13,883 nucleotides of DNA from Candidatus Woesebacteria bacterium (GTDB lineage: Bacteria; Patescibacteriota; Microgenomatia; UBA1406; GWC2-37-13), in contig JAGOLU010000013.1 in NCBI GenBank assembly GCA_017993865.1, positions 1-13,883 of the forward strand, in the 5' to 3' direction. The position numbers and the translations under genes are program-made. How positions within the stretch are numbered: position 1 is the first letter of the stretch; every line of letters begins with the position of its first letter. Below the pieces are notes generated by a model, which was not told the DNA's origin, did no database searches, and saw nothing but the letters and a program-made list of their open reading frames with translations. Below, piece by piece: positions 1 through 13,100 of the stretch.

Positions 1-1140
1 GCCCACAACATAGAAGGATATTACAAAAACGAAGGAGTGTTTGCAGCAGGTGAATATGAGAAAGGTACCGATAGCGAGCAATTGTTTGTAGAGCAGGTCA
101 TGCTAGGAAATGTAAATATCGATGACAAAACAAAAAAAGTAACTCCAGTATCTACCGTAGCATTAACTGGATTTAATGCATTTACGAAAGTCATGGATCC
201 TGTCACCAGCCTCGTCACATTTGGAAACTATAAAAGCTTTACGCAACTAGTTACGCCAAATCTCATGAATGCGCGTAATGAAAATATCGCGAATAACGTG
301 GTGACGGCAATTTCTGTATCCAATCCTGAGCAATTTGCCACATGGGAAAAAGATCCTAAACAACAGATAGCATACGAAGAGTGGAAAGCTTCTCAACCAG
401 CTACAACGAACAGTTCATTAACGGGGAAATCTGGGGCAACTGATACATCGTTTGAAGCTTTTAAAGTAGATCAGTACGCGACAGCGCTTGAAATTTCAAA
501 TAAAGCCACCGTTGGTAATTACCGACTTGATGCTGCTACGGAATTGTTTGGCAGTGATCCGAATTGGCTGACACGCGCAACGCTTAATGGATACAACGTG
601 GATGATTTTAAGGGATTATTAAATAAACAAGAAGCCAAGGTTTCTACAGACGACATAAATGCATACATTCAGTCGGATCCAAAGCTAAAAGAACAAGTGC
701 TGACGCAGAGTTTTATCCGAAGTGTGTCAGAAAAAATAAATACAGAAAGACTCAACGAACAAGCGCAAATTGTGGCATCGTCATATATAGACAATCTCGA
801 TCCAACGGTAAAAGCATCGCTTGATGCTGATTTGGCTACAAAGTTAGCTACTGATAAAAATACAACCTCGGTCGCGGAGTATCAAAAACAACAACTCACA
901 TCATATCTCGCAAACCCTGATGTGAAATTCTTGCTTGGGAGCGGAGGTATAGATGTGTCTCTTGAGGGAACGCTCAATGGTACATACAACATCGTAAATG
1001 CATCAAACGCATACAAGAATATTGTGAAAACTGATCCATTGGCAGTGATGGCGCTGGAGTTGAACAAATTTGAGAATGGATCGTTGTTGAAAGGGCAACA
1101 AATTTTAGACAATCCAGATTCAACAGGATGGGATAAAACG
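1..1140 (+). other. Unrecognised polar N-terminal stretch of the giant protein (residues 1-380)
   Basis: This part of the giant frame matches no fold I recognise. It is mixed polar sequence rich in Asn, Thr, Ala, Asp and Lys, without cysteine and without a convincing membrane segment. Several short stretches look helical, for example around residues 200-300, where Lys, Glu, Asp and Gln alternate with Leu, Ala and Ile. A glycine-containing segment near residues 311-331 (GSGGIDVSLEGTLNG within it) may be a small beta hairpin. Because the frame already runs open at base 1, this is not the true amino terminus, and any signal peptide or anchor would lie upstream of the window. Confidence 0.6.
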
Positions 1141-4100
1141 CGAGCCGTGGTTATGATGACGGCTAAACCAGCTCTTACTGCAGTGGCGGTGACCGTGCCG
1201 TTTTTGCGAGTAGCGCAGCTTGCTGGGACAGCGCTGACCGCAAGCACAAGACTTGCCATAGCGGGTGAGGCGATGGGCGTATATATGACTGGGTCGAGTC
1301 TACAAGACACTGCAGAAGTGTGTGCAATCGGACATGCAGATATGGATGGATGGGCGTGTGCAAAGTCTGCTGGTATGACCATGTTTGCAGCATCCAGCGC
1401 ACTCTCTGCGATGCAACAGGTGAACACAATTACGCAGGTCGCAACCGCATCACGCATAGAGCAGGGAATAGCGACGAGCTTAGTAGACCGCGCTGCTATA
1501 AAGCTTTCTTCTACTGTGGGTACAACACTAGAAAAGAGCTTCGCAACTCGTTGGTTAGTGCCAAAAGGTGACACAGCTGTCGCTGGGCTAGCAAGCTTCA
1601 CCAATCAAGCAAGTACAGTGTCACTTGAAACCCTCAGTGGTTTGACGACTGCAGAGCGAGCATTGGTTCAAGCGGGTCAGATGACCCAAGAGGCGAGAGT
1701 GGCACTGACCACCCAAGTACTCACAAGACAATCGAATGCAGTCGCTCAAAATCTTGCAACAACGGTGTATGGGGCAACTCCAGGAGTAGCAGGCCAGATG
1801 TTTAGAAACTCATTGGGCAGTCTTGTATTTGGAAGCCAAGCTATAGATACCTGTGGACAGACTGGGCTCAATGGAGACTGTCTGATTTCTGCCAGTATGT
1901 TTTTGGTTTCTTTTGGAAGATTGACTACCGAGACAGCTGCGGTTTTGCGTCCTCAATCTGCGATAGCAAACCCACAATCTTCACTTTCTCGGGCTATAGT
2001 GCGTGCTGATCAAGCGGTAAATACGGCACAAGCGGTTGCAGCATGTACTCTTGCCGCCTTGAAAAAAGGAACGGCAGAAAATTGTACAACTTCCATCATG
2101 ATGGCGGGTATGTCGTTTGGCTCCACCGCGGTAGGGGAAGCTAGAAGTCAGGAGCCGACATTGGAAAATCCGTTTGTCGTACGCGCACAAGCGCTGGCTG
2201 ATGCTGCACAGCTTGCTAATGCATCCCGTATAGGGCTCAGTGATATTACGATAAATGGTCAAACAATACGACTCAATGGTGATACGCGTGCTGCAGTTTC
2301 TGCAGATATTCAATCAAGACTTGGACAGTCTACGAGTAACATAGGAAAAATTATTGGTCAGACCAATACGATTGTTGCACAGTTTAATAAATCTAAGCCC
2401 AAAGATGCAGATTTGTCTACAGCACAACGTGATTTGGCCTATACAGGAGACCTTTGGAGTAGGATGGTAAATCCAGATGGAACATTAAAATCCGAAATGA
2501 TTGTTGATGGACCGGTAGATGTGAATGGTCAGGCACCTACAGTTCCTATAACACCAGAAATGTTAGAAAGTGCCAGACAGGCTGTAGATATAGCGCAACG
2601 ACAAGTATCGTATGAACAGCAATTGTTGGAAAATCCAAGAAATACATCACAGAAAATAAGCGATAGCGTCACGAGACTATTTGGACGAGAGCCGGTGCTT
2701 GTATCAAATTTTGAGACGGCAAAAGCTGCATTTGTGGAGGCAGCAAAAACTGCAGACACAAATCCTGTAGCTTACGAAGTAGCAAGACAAGGTTTGGAAA
2801 GGTCAAAAACGCTTCTTGAACGTGCCAACATGACACGTGCACAGCAAGAGTATGCGAGGCAGCTTGATGCTAAAAATGCAGAGATTGCAAGAATTCAACA
2901 ACAAGAAGGATTGATTCAATTGCGAGTAGATTTGTTGGAAAATCCAAGCCTAATTCCTGAGGCATTAGTGCGTCAACAAGAAGCAGTAACTGCTCGAGGA
3001 AATGATTTAGCTACACTTATTGCAGATAATGCACCGACTGCTGTTATAGACAATGCTCGAGAAGCGCTTGTACGGGCACAAAATGCCCTTGCATCTATCG
3101 ATAGCGCACGAGTGCTCAATGATGCGATAACAAACCCTGCAGAACGATTTACGGTCATACAAAATCAGAATGTAGAGTTGACTCCACTTATCGCTAGTGA
3201 GAAAGCCGTCGCTAATGAGGTTCGTGTGCTTGAACAGGCAATTGTGGCAGGTAATTCAATTCAGGGAAGGGTTGCAGAATTTATTAATCGTACATTCCGA
3301 GGGCAGTCTACAGCTCAGCGAATTGAACAGGCAGCCAAGCCAGAAGCCAGAACAGAGCTTGTCAGGCGTATAGAAAGCACACAAAAACCATTGGGAAATC
3401 ATGATGTGACCAAGGTTGTAGAATCAACCAAGCAAGTGACACTGGAAAATGGAAAAAAAGTTTCTCAATTTGATCCAGCGACTGCAGACAGAAGTACACG
3501 ACAGTTTGTGACAGAGGCAAATGCAAGACTTGCGAAAGTACAAGAAGCATTAGGGTTTGAATTGTATCGCTCTGACAGTCCAAATGCACCTCAAGACCAG
3601 ATGGGAAATATCCTCAAAGGCGCAATACGTGGTGACAATACTATGTGGCTTACCGTTCCTGGAGGTGGAGGAAAGACCGAAACATCAGCGGTAACAGCAG
3701 CAGAGCGGTTCCATTACACAGGGAGAAAGCAGGTGTTGGTAGTGGAATCAGAGTCAGTTATAAAAACTCCAGATAAGCAGGAAACTTTTAAGAAGATATT
3801 TGATGCTGAGGGAGTGAAATATTTTGAACTCACAGAAAACGTAAGTTCATTAACACCCGATCAGTTTAAACAGCTCATGGATGCGGATGTAATACTTACA
3901 ACAAACAAAATTTCATATGAGTTTATATCAGAGTATGGAAAAAGTGGTGCGCATCCAGAGTATCAGACACAATTTACCGACAACTTACAGCGTGGTAATG
4001 GGTTTGAGTTCCTTGTGGATGAGGTGGCAACACTGTGGAAACCTGCTATGTCATTCCAAGTATCTGGTGATAGCACGGTGTATGCAAAAACAACCAAAGG

Positions 4101-7100
4101 ACAAGCAGACGTTGCAGTGCTCAAGCGTGCGTTGGGTTGGAGTATTGACGATGCCACAGGTGTGATAAGTCGAGATCCAAACGCAAATGGGCCGCTGGTG
4201 AGATTACAAGATCGTGCATTGGCTTTATTGGATAAGGGAGCTGCTGGATTACGAGAATTATTTGATACAAATTTGGTGAAAAATAATGGAGATTTGATAA
4301 TCCGACAGGATATACGGGTAGAAGCGTATCGCGATATATTACTTGAACAAGCAGCGGCGCATCCAGAAGCGAAAGGAAATATCGACCAAATATTAGGGGA
4401 ATTACGGGATATAGACGCGTTTACCAAAGCGCTTTCTGATCCAGCTAAATTGCAAGCATTTGAAGAGCGTTTTAATGGAATACGCGAAGCTGATTTTGCC
4501 AATGATCCACTTATGACAGAGGTGAGAGATGCATTACTTGAGAACGTTGGTGTGTTAGAAACGCTAGGAAAGGTATACAGTGATGTAGTTGGTAACTCCT
4601 ACGAGCCAGTAGCGAGGCTTGGTACAGACTCAAAAGGCTTACCGCTAGAAACACTCATCATTGTACCGAAGGATCGAAACATATTTGAAGGAAAACAGAT
4701 TTCAGATGGGATGCAGAATTTGATTTATAACTCCGTTGGAAAAGAATTATTTTCGCACCCTAACATAGGAGATAATCAGTCGATTCAAGCAAATGTAAAT
4801 GACGTACAGATGTCTACTGATGCGCATTCGATCACCATACTAGAAGTAAATTCATATGCTCGTAGTAGTCAGGGTACTTCTTTGGAGGCAAACGAGATAG
4901 CTCGAGTATGGAGCGGTGCAGTGCCAGATGCAGTGACAATCGGTGCTGCAGATGCGGTAGCTGATATGATGTACGGTTCAACTACATATCTACCAGATGG
5001 AACGGTTGTTGTGGTTCCTCCGAAGCGTCTTTTATCGGGCATACATGAGGTTGTGGGAGTTGGAGAAGCTGCGACTCGATTGAAAACTCGACAACAGGCA
5101 ATTCTCGATGGTCAAAGGGGTGTCATGGGAATAAATGCATCTGATAATGGTGCATCAAATATTGAGGTGCGTAATGCATTCTTAAAACAATATGGAGATG
5201 CAGACATGCAACTAGTGCGTAATCGTAACGATCTGCATCAAATTGAAACAATTACTGAAGTTGGAAAGTTGGAGAATGGTTTACAGGATTTGGTGGTGAC
5301 GAGGCTTCGTGTAGAGCCTAAACAGGTGAATGGGCAGATGCAGTTTGTGATGGTCACAGAAACAGTTGCTCGTATTGTGGATCTTGAGGGAAGAACGGTG
5401 TTTGAACAGGTTGCACTGGCTGAGCGAACCGTTCCACAAGAGAAACCTCCTTTGGATCTGAGTGATTTGGACACTCTCAAGAAATTTGCTCGTGGTGAGA
5501 CGCTTAATGCAGATCAAACCCAGCGAATAGCCAAGATGCGTAGTTATGGTTTTGAGCCTAAGCAAGGTTTCTATACGGATTTTTATGATAAAGGAGCTGA
5601 TATTGGGGTGAATCCGCTTTCTTATAACAACGAATCGTTGAGAGTATTTGGTGATAATTTCACACAAAGTTCTGAATGGAATCAGGCTATGCTTCGTGCT
5701 CGCGGTAATGAGGGAGGCACAAAGACCGTATATACAGATTTTACTCCTGACGCAGAACTTATCATTATCGGTGAAACCAGACAAGAATTGTCGCTTGAGC
5801 AATTTCAAGTGCTCGCCGAAACAAACGGGAAAATAGCTATCCAGAAGCAAGCTACCCAAACTCGATTGCAATTCCTCAACGAGTTTATGGCACGAAAAGT
5901 ACGTGAAATAACCTCATATCTACCACAAGGAGAAGCACGTACTCAAGCTGAATCGATGCTCGGCGGCGGTCAGAAACGTATGAATGTGCGTATTGGAGCA
6001 GTCGAGGTGGATACTAACGTAGAGCTTGCAAGGCAAGCAAAAATTGCTCAAGAAACAATTGAGCAGGTTATAAACATGCCCGAGATACAGAAGTTAGCTA
6101 AGGGTGGATTTCTAGGGCTAGGCAGAAATGTGCAGCTTGCGGATCTAGTCGGTACACTTACTCGTTCTGGGTTGCGATCAGTGTCTGGACAACTTCCTGA
6201 TGCATTGGACTTTTCTCGTGTTCCAAAAGAGATGCAGGTTTTGGGACAGCCTAGCGCAGGACTGGTTGGAGAAGGTGGTTTCTTAAGAGTTGTCATTGGT
6301 GGTAATGAAGCGGTAAAGCCATACACTGAAGGAAAGAGTGTGTTGGAGGTTGTGCAACTTATGGAAGCGCATACCTATATCGATCCAAATAATCCACTTG
6401 CGGGTAACGTTCTTACAAAAGTCGTACGAGGCTTGAATGAAGTAAAAACATCCTTTACTGCGACAAATACTCCACAAGATGCAACGCGAGCGAGACAAGT
6501 TGGCATGGATGCCATAGCTCAGGCGGGAGAGATCGCTACGAGAGTGAATCAAGGAGATGGGATGACACCAGCTGAAACATACACTGTTGAGCTTGCACGT
6601 GAGACCGTGCGAGAAGTCCGTGAGGCTATTACTCAACTTGAAACACAGCGAGCTGCGCTTCCGGTGCTTACGCAAAGAATTGCACAACCAAATACTGTAC
6701 GTGCGGGCGATGTGATAGTTGGGAAAGATAAAAGTGGCGTACAAGGAGCGCAAGTGATCAAGCTAGGAACAACAATATCTTGGGTAGATGAAGCGGGCAA
6801 TGCTCATGAAGAACAGCTTTCTGATAGTCATCAGATTGTTATCATTCCCGAAGGAGTTTTGCGGTTTAGTACGCTTACGGACGGGTCGGTAAATGAGATC
6901 GATTTTGGGGCTCTAGCCATAAGCAATCAGCCGATTGCTTTACAAACTGATACGACAAAATCAGCACCAGAGTTTGGTAAAACTTATGATCTGAACAGGA
7001 AAATTGCGCAAAATGAGGCAGACTTGAAAAAAGCGTTGGGAAATACAACCGAAGTTGCTCTGCTTAATGCTCTCAATCGTGAAGATGCAAGACATGTTGA

Positions 7101-10100
7101 TCAGGTTATGGCAGGACTAGGTCTTGGAAATCTCTCAGATGCTGAGACCAAAGATGTTCGCGATGCGCTACGTGCGTATCAGGAGGCAGTGGCGCGTGCG
7201 ACACGACAGCTCAATAGTCGAGCGCTTGCGGGTGACGCAGATTTAACCGTAGCAAAGCAAGTGGAGAAAGAAAAAGCAGCATTGACTCGGGCTATCAATA
7301 CGCTCCTGATGGCAAAAGCATCTGGTCTAAAAGATAAAAATGTTGCAAAAGTATTTTCTATTTTAGCCAGTGCAAATCAGGCAAATGTTGATGAGCAATT
7401 GTCACAAGCAGATGGGGGAGCGGTGGATGTAAAAGCAGAATCAATCAAAACACTGACCAGTGTTGTTGATAAGCTCATAAATCAGTACACAGATGGAGCG
7501 ATTGCGTATCAGAAGCGACAAATAGATCGATTGGTAGCTCGAGAAAAACCAAATCTACTTGTGCGCATAGTTCTTGGAATTGGGGGCGGTATCGGTAATA
7601 CATGGACAGTGCTGACGCGTATTCCATCCTCGTATGTAAACTCATTCCGACGCGCGGTACTTGTGCGGATTCAGCCCGCAAATACACGACCAGTTGTTGT
7701 AAACCTGACGGGGGCTGATGCAGTCATTGCTGGTATGCAAAATGGAAATTATCCAGAATTGTATAGGGCGATGCAGGTGGCTGCACAAACGGACAATAAG
7801 GCAGATAGCGAGAAGCTTATCAAAGCGATTCATGCAGATGTAGCCAGACGATTGAGCGCTGCACTAGGGGTCACAGTCGATCCTACGAGCGCGCTTGTTG
7901 CTACATTTACCACATATGAAAATGTGTATGTTACTAGCGCGCAGAACTCTGTACCGTCAGAGACGGAGTTGGTCTTATTTGCAGAAACGATGGAGCGTCG
8001 TCCGATTGTGGCTGATGCTGGAGATGTGGCTTACGGTCACCTAGTGGAATTTATAGAAGAGCGAAAGCTTGCACAGGCAGATGGTTCCACTTTTAGTGAG
8101 CTCGCAATTTTCGAAGATGTGATACGTCCGTTTAGGACAGCGGTGTTTACATTTTTACACCCAACTGCACCAAACCAACAACAAATTGGAGCAGGAAATG
8201 TGCCTACTGCACCAGCGCCCACGGTACCAACCGATTTGAATGAGCAAATTGCAAAAGGCTTGGGTATAGATATTTCTACGATAGATCAAGTGTCGAATGA
8301 ATGGACCGTTGCTTTGGGAGCAATAACTACATACCTGCAAGATATTCAAAGTGCTACGGTTCCTCGCGCGGCGCTCACCGCGTCGAGAGTAGCCGCGGCA
8401 AAAGCTGTACTAGCGTTTGTTGAGCTATATAAATCAACACACGCAAATGTGAAAGTGACCGGACCTATCGCAACCGTGGATGCGCTGGCGACACTCGTGC
8501 CAAATGCGCGTGCACAAGCACAACCAAGCAGATTTATACTTGGCGCGAGAGAAATGTATCGGTGGACACTTGGGGTAAATCCTTTGGCTGCGTTTGATCG
8601 ATCGTTACCACGTAATGAGCGAATCGGACAAGCTCTTACATGGGCTACCCTTCGCATCGCACCGCTATTCTTCCCACCGACCGCACCGTTTGCTTGGGTA
8701 CAGCTTGGGTTTGATGTGGTACGAATTCCATTTGCCATAAGCAATCGTCTTATACGTTATGTATTTGATGTTCCAACCGTACAGGATTTCTTCCAAGGTC
8801 GATGGATAGAGTCCACGCTTGTAAATGGATTAATTCGTAATCCATGGAATAAAAAAATTATTCCTGCTCCGCAATGGGTGAAAAATGTATTGCTCAACTC
8901 TCACGGCGGGTATATGGAATCAATGTTTAATGATTGGCCATTAGGACTCAATCGTGGGCGTGATTGGCGATTCCGTCATATGATCAACGACACGCTTACT
9001 TCGTTTTCTCCTATGCGAATACTTTTGAATTCAGTATCAGTGGTCTCAAGCTGGAGAATGGTTCAAATTACCATGAATATGGGGCAACGATTTGGCGCAG
9101 AACCAAACATCATTGCACAGGTATACCAAGCAGCCCCAGCAAATTATTGGGCTGGGACAAGTAGAGCGGATCGCATCTTGAATGCCACACCGCGCAGTAA
9201 TTTCTTACTTTGGGCAGGGAGTCGGTTTGGTTTGCAGGTTATCGCTCAGGTTGGTTGGGTATTTGGGCCTCCGGGAGCGATGATCACAAACACTGTTGCC
9301 GCATTTGCCTCTAACCATTTCTGGTATTACGATCAGCATCGTTTCTTCCATGAAGGTGGATGGGAATCAATAGCGCCTCTTCGAGTTGTGAAGCAAATTT
9401 TGTTCCCATGGTTCTATGGTGAAGGTAATCGTGGCACACTTTTATGGACTGGTCAGACGATATTGCTCGGGTTACTTCCATTCCCAGCAAATGCTATATC
9501 GCTTGGAGTGGTAAATATTCCACGATTTGTGGATTGGGTGCTGGATGGTGGATTCAGACTTCCATATGCACCAGTGAGTCAAGTGACTAATGCGACGCTT
9601 GTGCAAATCGCGAGTGTGCAACCACGATCTATAACTAATTCTTATAGAGATATGATTTTAGGGTTAGCGAATCTTCCGGGACTTGCTCAGGGATGCAGTG
9701 TGTGTAGTGTGTTTGCGACGAAGCAAATCGTACCACTTATGAATGCATATGATGCACTTATGGAGCGGAAAGATTATGTTGAAGCGCAACGACAGCTTGA
9801 GTTGATTCAGAATCGAATCGCGTTTGAAAAAGCCAGACATGCTAAGCAAGAGGCAAGCGTCACCCTCAATCAGACATTCTATGATGGGCTCGACCTCATG
9901 CTCCAAGATGCGAGAGTAAGTTTCTATGCCAATCGAAGTATTGCCGGAGATCAACTTCGTACAACCAGTGCGCAAGGGTTTAGAAAAGCAGCGCAGGAGA
10001 AATTATCACAAGCGTTGGTTGCAGAGCGCACCAGAATAACGTATCTAACCGTCGCAGATCAAGAGGTATTTGGTAAGCAGGATTTGGCTGCACAAGCAGC

Positions 10101-13100
10101 TATCCGAGATATTATCGCGCGTGAGGCTAAATCTGATGAAGCAGTCAATCAAAATCAGGCGCCATTACCACAGAAAGATCCAACCAACCCAACAAGTTCA
10201 ATCACAGAGCAAACATCTACAACAAATTCTGTGACATCTTTGGCGCCTATATATGAAAAAGTATTGTTGGCATTGGCAGATATTCCGGGACGCGCCCAAG
10301 GGTGCTCACGGTGTAGTGTGTTGGCACAAAACACCTTGCTCCCAATGATCGTGTTGTATGACAAACTACTCGCTGATCAAAAGTATACTGATGCACAAGA
10401 CCAACTTGCAAAGATTCAACAAGCATTTACCACTGAGCGTTCTGCACACGAGAGAAATCAAGCGAGTGTGCCTCTAAATACTGCGTTCTTTGATGTGATG
10501 GAGGTGTATTACCAAGATGCGAGAGTGAATCTGTATGCAGCGCGTAATATTGCAGGGGATCAAGTACGACTCAAGTCGGCACTGGCGCTTCGAGAGGAAT
10601 CTGCAGACACACTTACATTGACTCTCATTTCTGAACGGTCTCGCACTGAGAATGCAGCAGCGGATATCGCGGCAATTTTTGCACAACAACTTGCTATAGC
10701 AGATAAATTCATAGTTGATACAAACAAAAGAGTTCCTAATGTTCGAACGAATGAGAGTGCACAACCTCAAGCTGAAGTAGCACAGCCTATTGTGAATGTT
10801 CCATCACAACCAAATATAACCATTGAACAAGTCGCTGAAGCGATAGAAAAGGCATTTGTATCTGTTCAAAATAAATTGTCGGGTGATGAGGTTGGTTGGC
10901 GATCGAGAATAGTTTCAAAACTTCCAATAATTTTCCACGGAGGATTATCGTATCAAGTTACATTTGATTCAAATGATAAGACAAATCCTGATCATGATGT
11001 GGTGATAAATGGAAAAAGTTATAAACCAATGGATCAGGGAGGTTCAAAGTATGTATACGATTTAGAGAATGGATTTGTTCTGAAGTTAGATAAGACACTG
11101 AGAAGCTTCGACAATATGCGTGACATAAACTATTCGCTTATTAATCCAGATGGTATTGCTCCGATAACAGCTGCGGGGTATAGCAGGGATAATCGTTTGT
11201 TTACTGTACAGCAAAAGATCGACATCTATGATCCTAGAGTTGTAATTTCACCCACAGTGTTTAAAGACGCATATGCGGCTTGGAAAATTGCTAGTGAACA
11301 AGGTGGGCCACAAGGGCTAGAAGAGGCTCAAAAAATTACACTTGCGCTCTTTAAGCTTGATACGGTTCAGGAATTTAATGAATTAGAAGCGTTAGTCGTT
11401 TATGCGACAGACGTTTTGCATAGTTCTGATACAGAAGGAAGTAGTGCCAATATCGGAAGAATGCCTGGATCTAAGAAATTTGTGCTGGTCGATGCAGGCA
11501 CAATTAAACCAGAAAATGAATTAGCACCGTATTTCATTCTGGAAGGATTGCGAATATTCTATCCAGCGATACTTGCCAATGTAGGTCCTAATAGTTCATT
11601 AATTGCTGGAACACAATCTCCATCAAATCAATCAACAAATGTGACCACCAGAGTGCGTGCATTTTTTGCTCGTATTCCTGAAGGCGCACGAGGATTTGGA
11701 TCTGGGCTGAGAGAGGGAGCGGGTGGATGGTGGTATGGAAATGGTGCACGTCGAAATAGTGCGTTTATCGCACATCGAGTGGTATTTTATGCGCCAATCC
11801 CGCTCGTGAAAGGTTGGATTGTGCTTGGAACAGATTTGGTGCATGCAGGAGTGTGGGCTGTGCAAAAGATGTGGCCACCAAAAGTAACCGCATCTCCAGC
11901 GGTAAACGACACCACTGGACGACAGGTATGGTTAGGAGTCAAAGAGGTCTTATGGCCAGAGCTTTCGACTGCACAAGATTGGGGTAGGTTTATGGGAAAC
12001 AGGTTGGCGTTGTGGCCTTTTGTGGGTGACGTGGGGGGTATCTATGTGTTGGTGCACGATGTGTTGTTGGTTGCTCGTGATTTGTGGGTCAGTGCAGCGC
12101 AAATATTTACTGACGGAAATGTATCACACGGGGTCGTTTCGGTTCCAAATTCATGGGAAGCAAGCGGTCTTTCTCGATGGGGGACATCACGGCTTATGGT
12201 AACCGCCTTTGCAGCGATCCCATATCCAGTTAAGCCAATAGTTATGGCAGTTTGGGATGGGGGGCAGTATATCTGGCAAGCTGTTAATCCAACACATTAT
12301 GAGGAGACGCTAGCGCGATGGGGAGCCAATCCAGTTGCCCGTGGATTTATAGAAGTTGCACGGCTTCCTGTAAAGGGTGATGTTTTATCACTTCAGCGCT
12401 ATCGTGCACAACGAATATTCATGCTTTTGCCATGGTGGTGGAACCTAGGTACGTTTGGTTTGAATGATATAGTGCGAATTACTTTGGTAGGGTTTGGGGT
12501 GAAGCAAAATGAGGCGGTACATGCCTCGCAAGAAGTATTTGAGAAAATGGCCAGTGTACAAAAAGCTATAGTAGATCGCGTGCTTTCCCGATCAAAAGAC
12601 TACACCAGAAAGCAGCTTCTAAGAGAGCCACTTGAGGATGTGGTAAGAGCTACCTATCGGTTTACGGCGGAACAAGCACAAGAAGTAGATAGGCTATATA
12701 GAGCAAATGGCCGTACCCATGATGTATTTTATGCTGCACTGCGAGCGCAAAGTGACGGGCTTGATGTGTTGGCACAACTTGTGAAGGATGTGGGATTGCA
12801 ACGAGCCGCAGAAATGTTGCTTCGAGCAGAATCGCTTGCTCCAGACGGAAAACTGTTACCGTTATTAATCGAGCCTGAACTTGCTCTGCGGTTTGATGCA
12901 TTTATGGTCTACGCTCAGGCTCATGCGGATGAGTCTGCAGAAGATATCCGATCAGGATTTATCGGTACGTTTGCCAAAGAGCGTGTTTATAGAGTGCTTC
13001 AATTGACTCAAAGTGAGTATGAAACTGTTCTAAAATCTGGCATTGAGTCAAATGCACTACGAAATAAGTCATTTGATGGTGATAAGCATGGTATGTGGGA

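Noticed and set aside
882..1604. Antisense open frame of 240 codons, the longest besides the main one
   Set aside because: It lies entirely opposite the giant frame, has composition typical of an antisense shadow (Ser, Ala, Thr and Cys-rich, no motif), and has no visible ribosome binding site or neighbours.
3963..4502. Antisense open frame of 179 codons
   Set aside because: It overlaps the ATPase motif II region on the other strand and shows no recognisable protein features; it is a shadow of the giant frame.
3478..5850. Calling the ATPase region the housekeeping secA gene
   Set aside because: It is in the middle of a much longer frame, lacks the canonical SecA motif V/VI and the terminal zinc-binding cysteines, and shares only the first-lobe signature.
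5281..5871. Antisense open frame of 196 codons
   Set aside because: It lies opposite the second lobe of the ATPase; rich in Ser, His, Cys and Ile without motifs, as expected for noncoding strand translation.
9643..10716. Assembly duplication as an explanation for the two CxxC domains
   Set aside because: The copies differ at more than half of their residues and throughout their DNA, and a distinct linker separates them, so this is an old evolutionary duplication.
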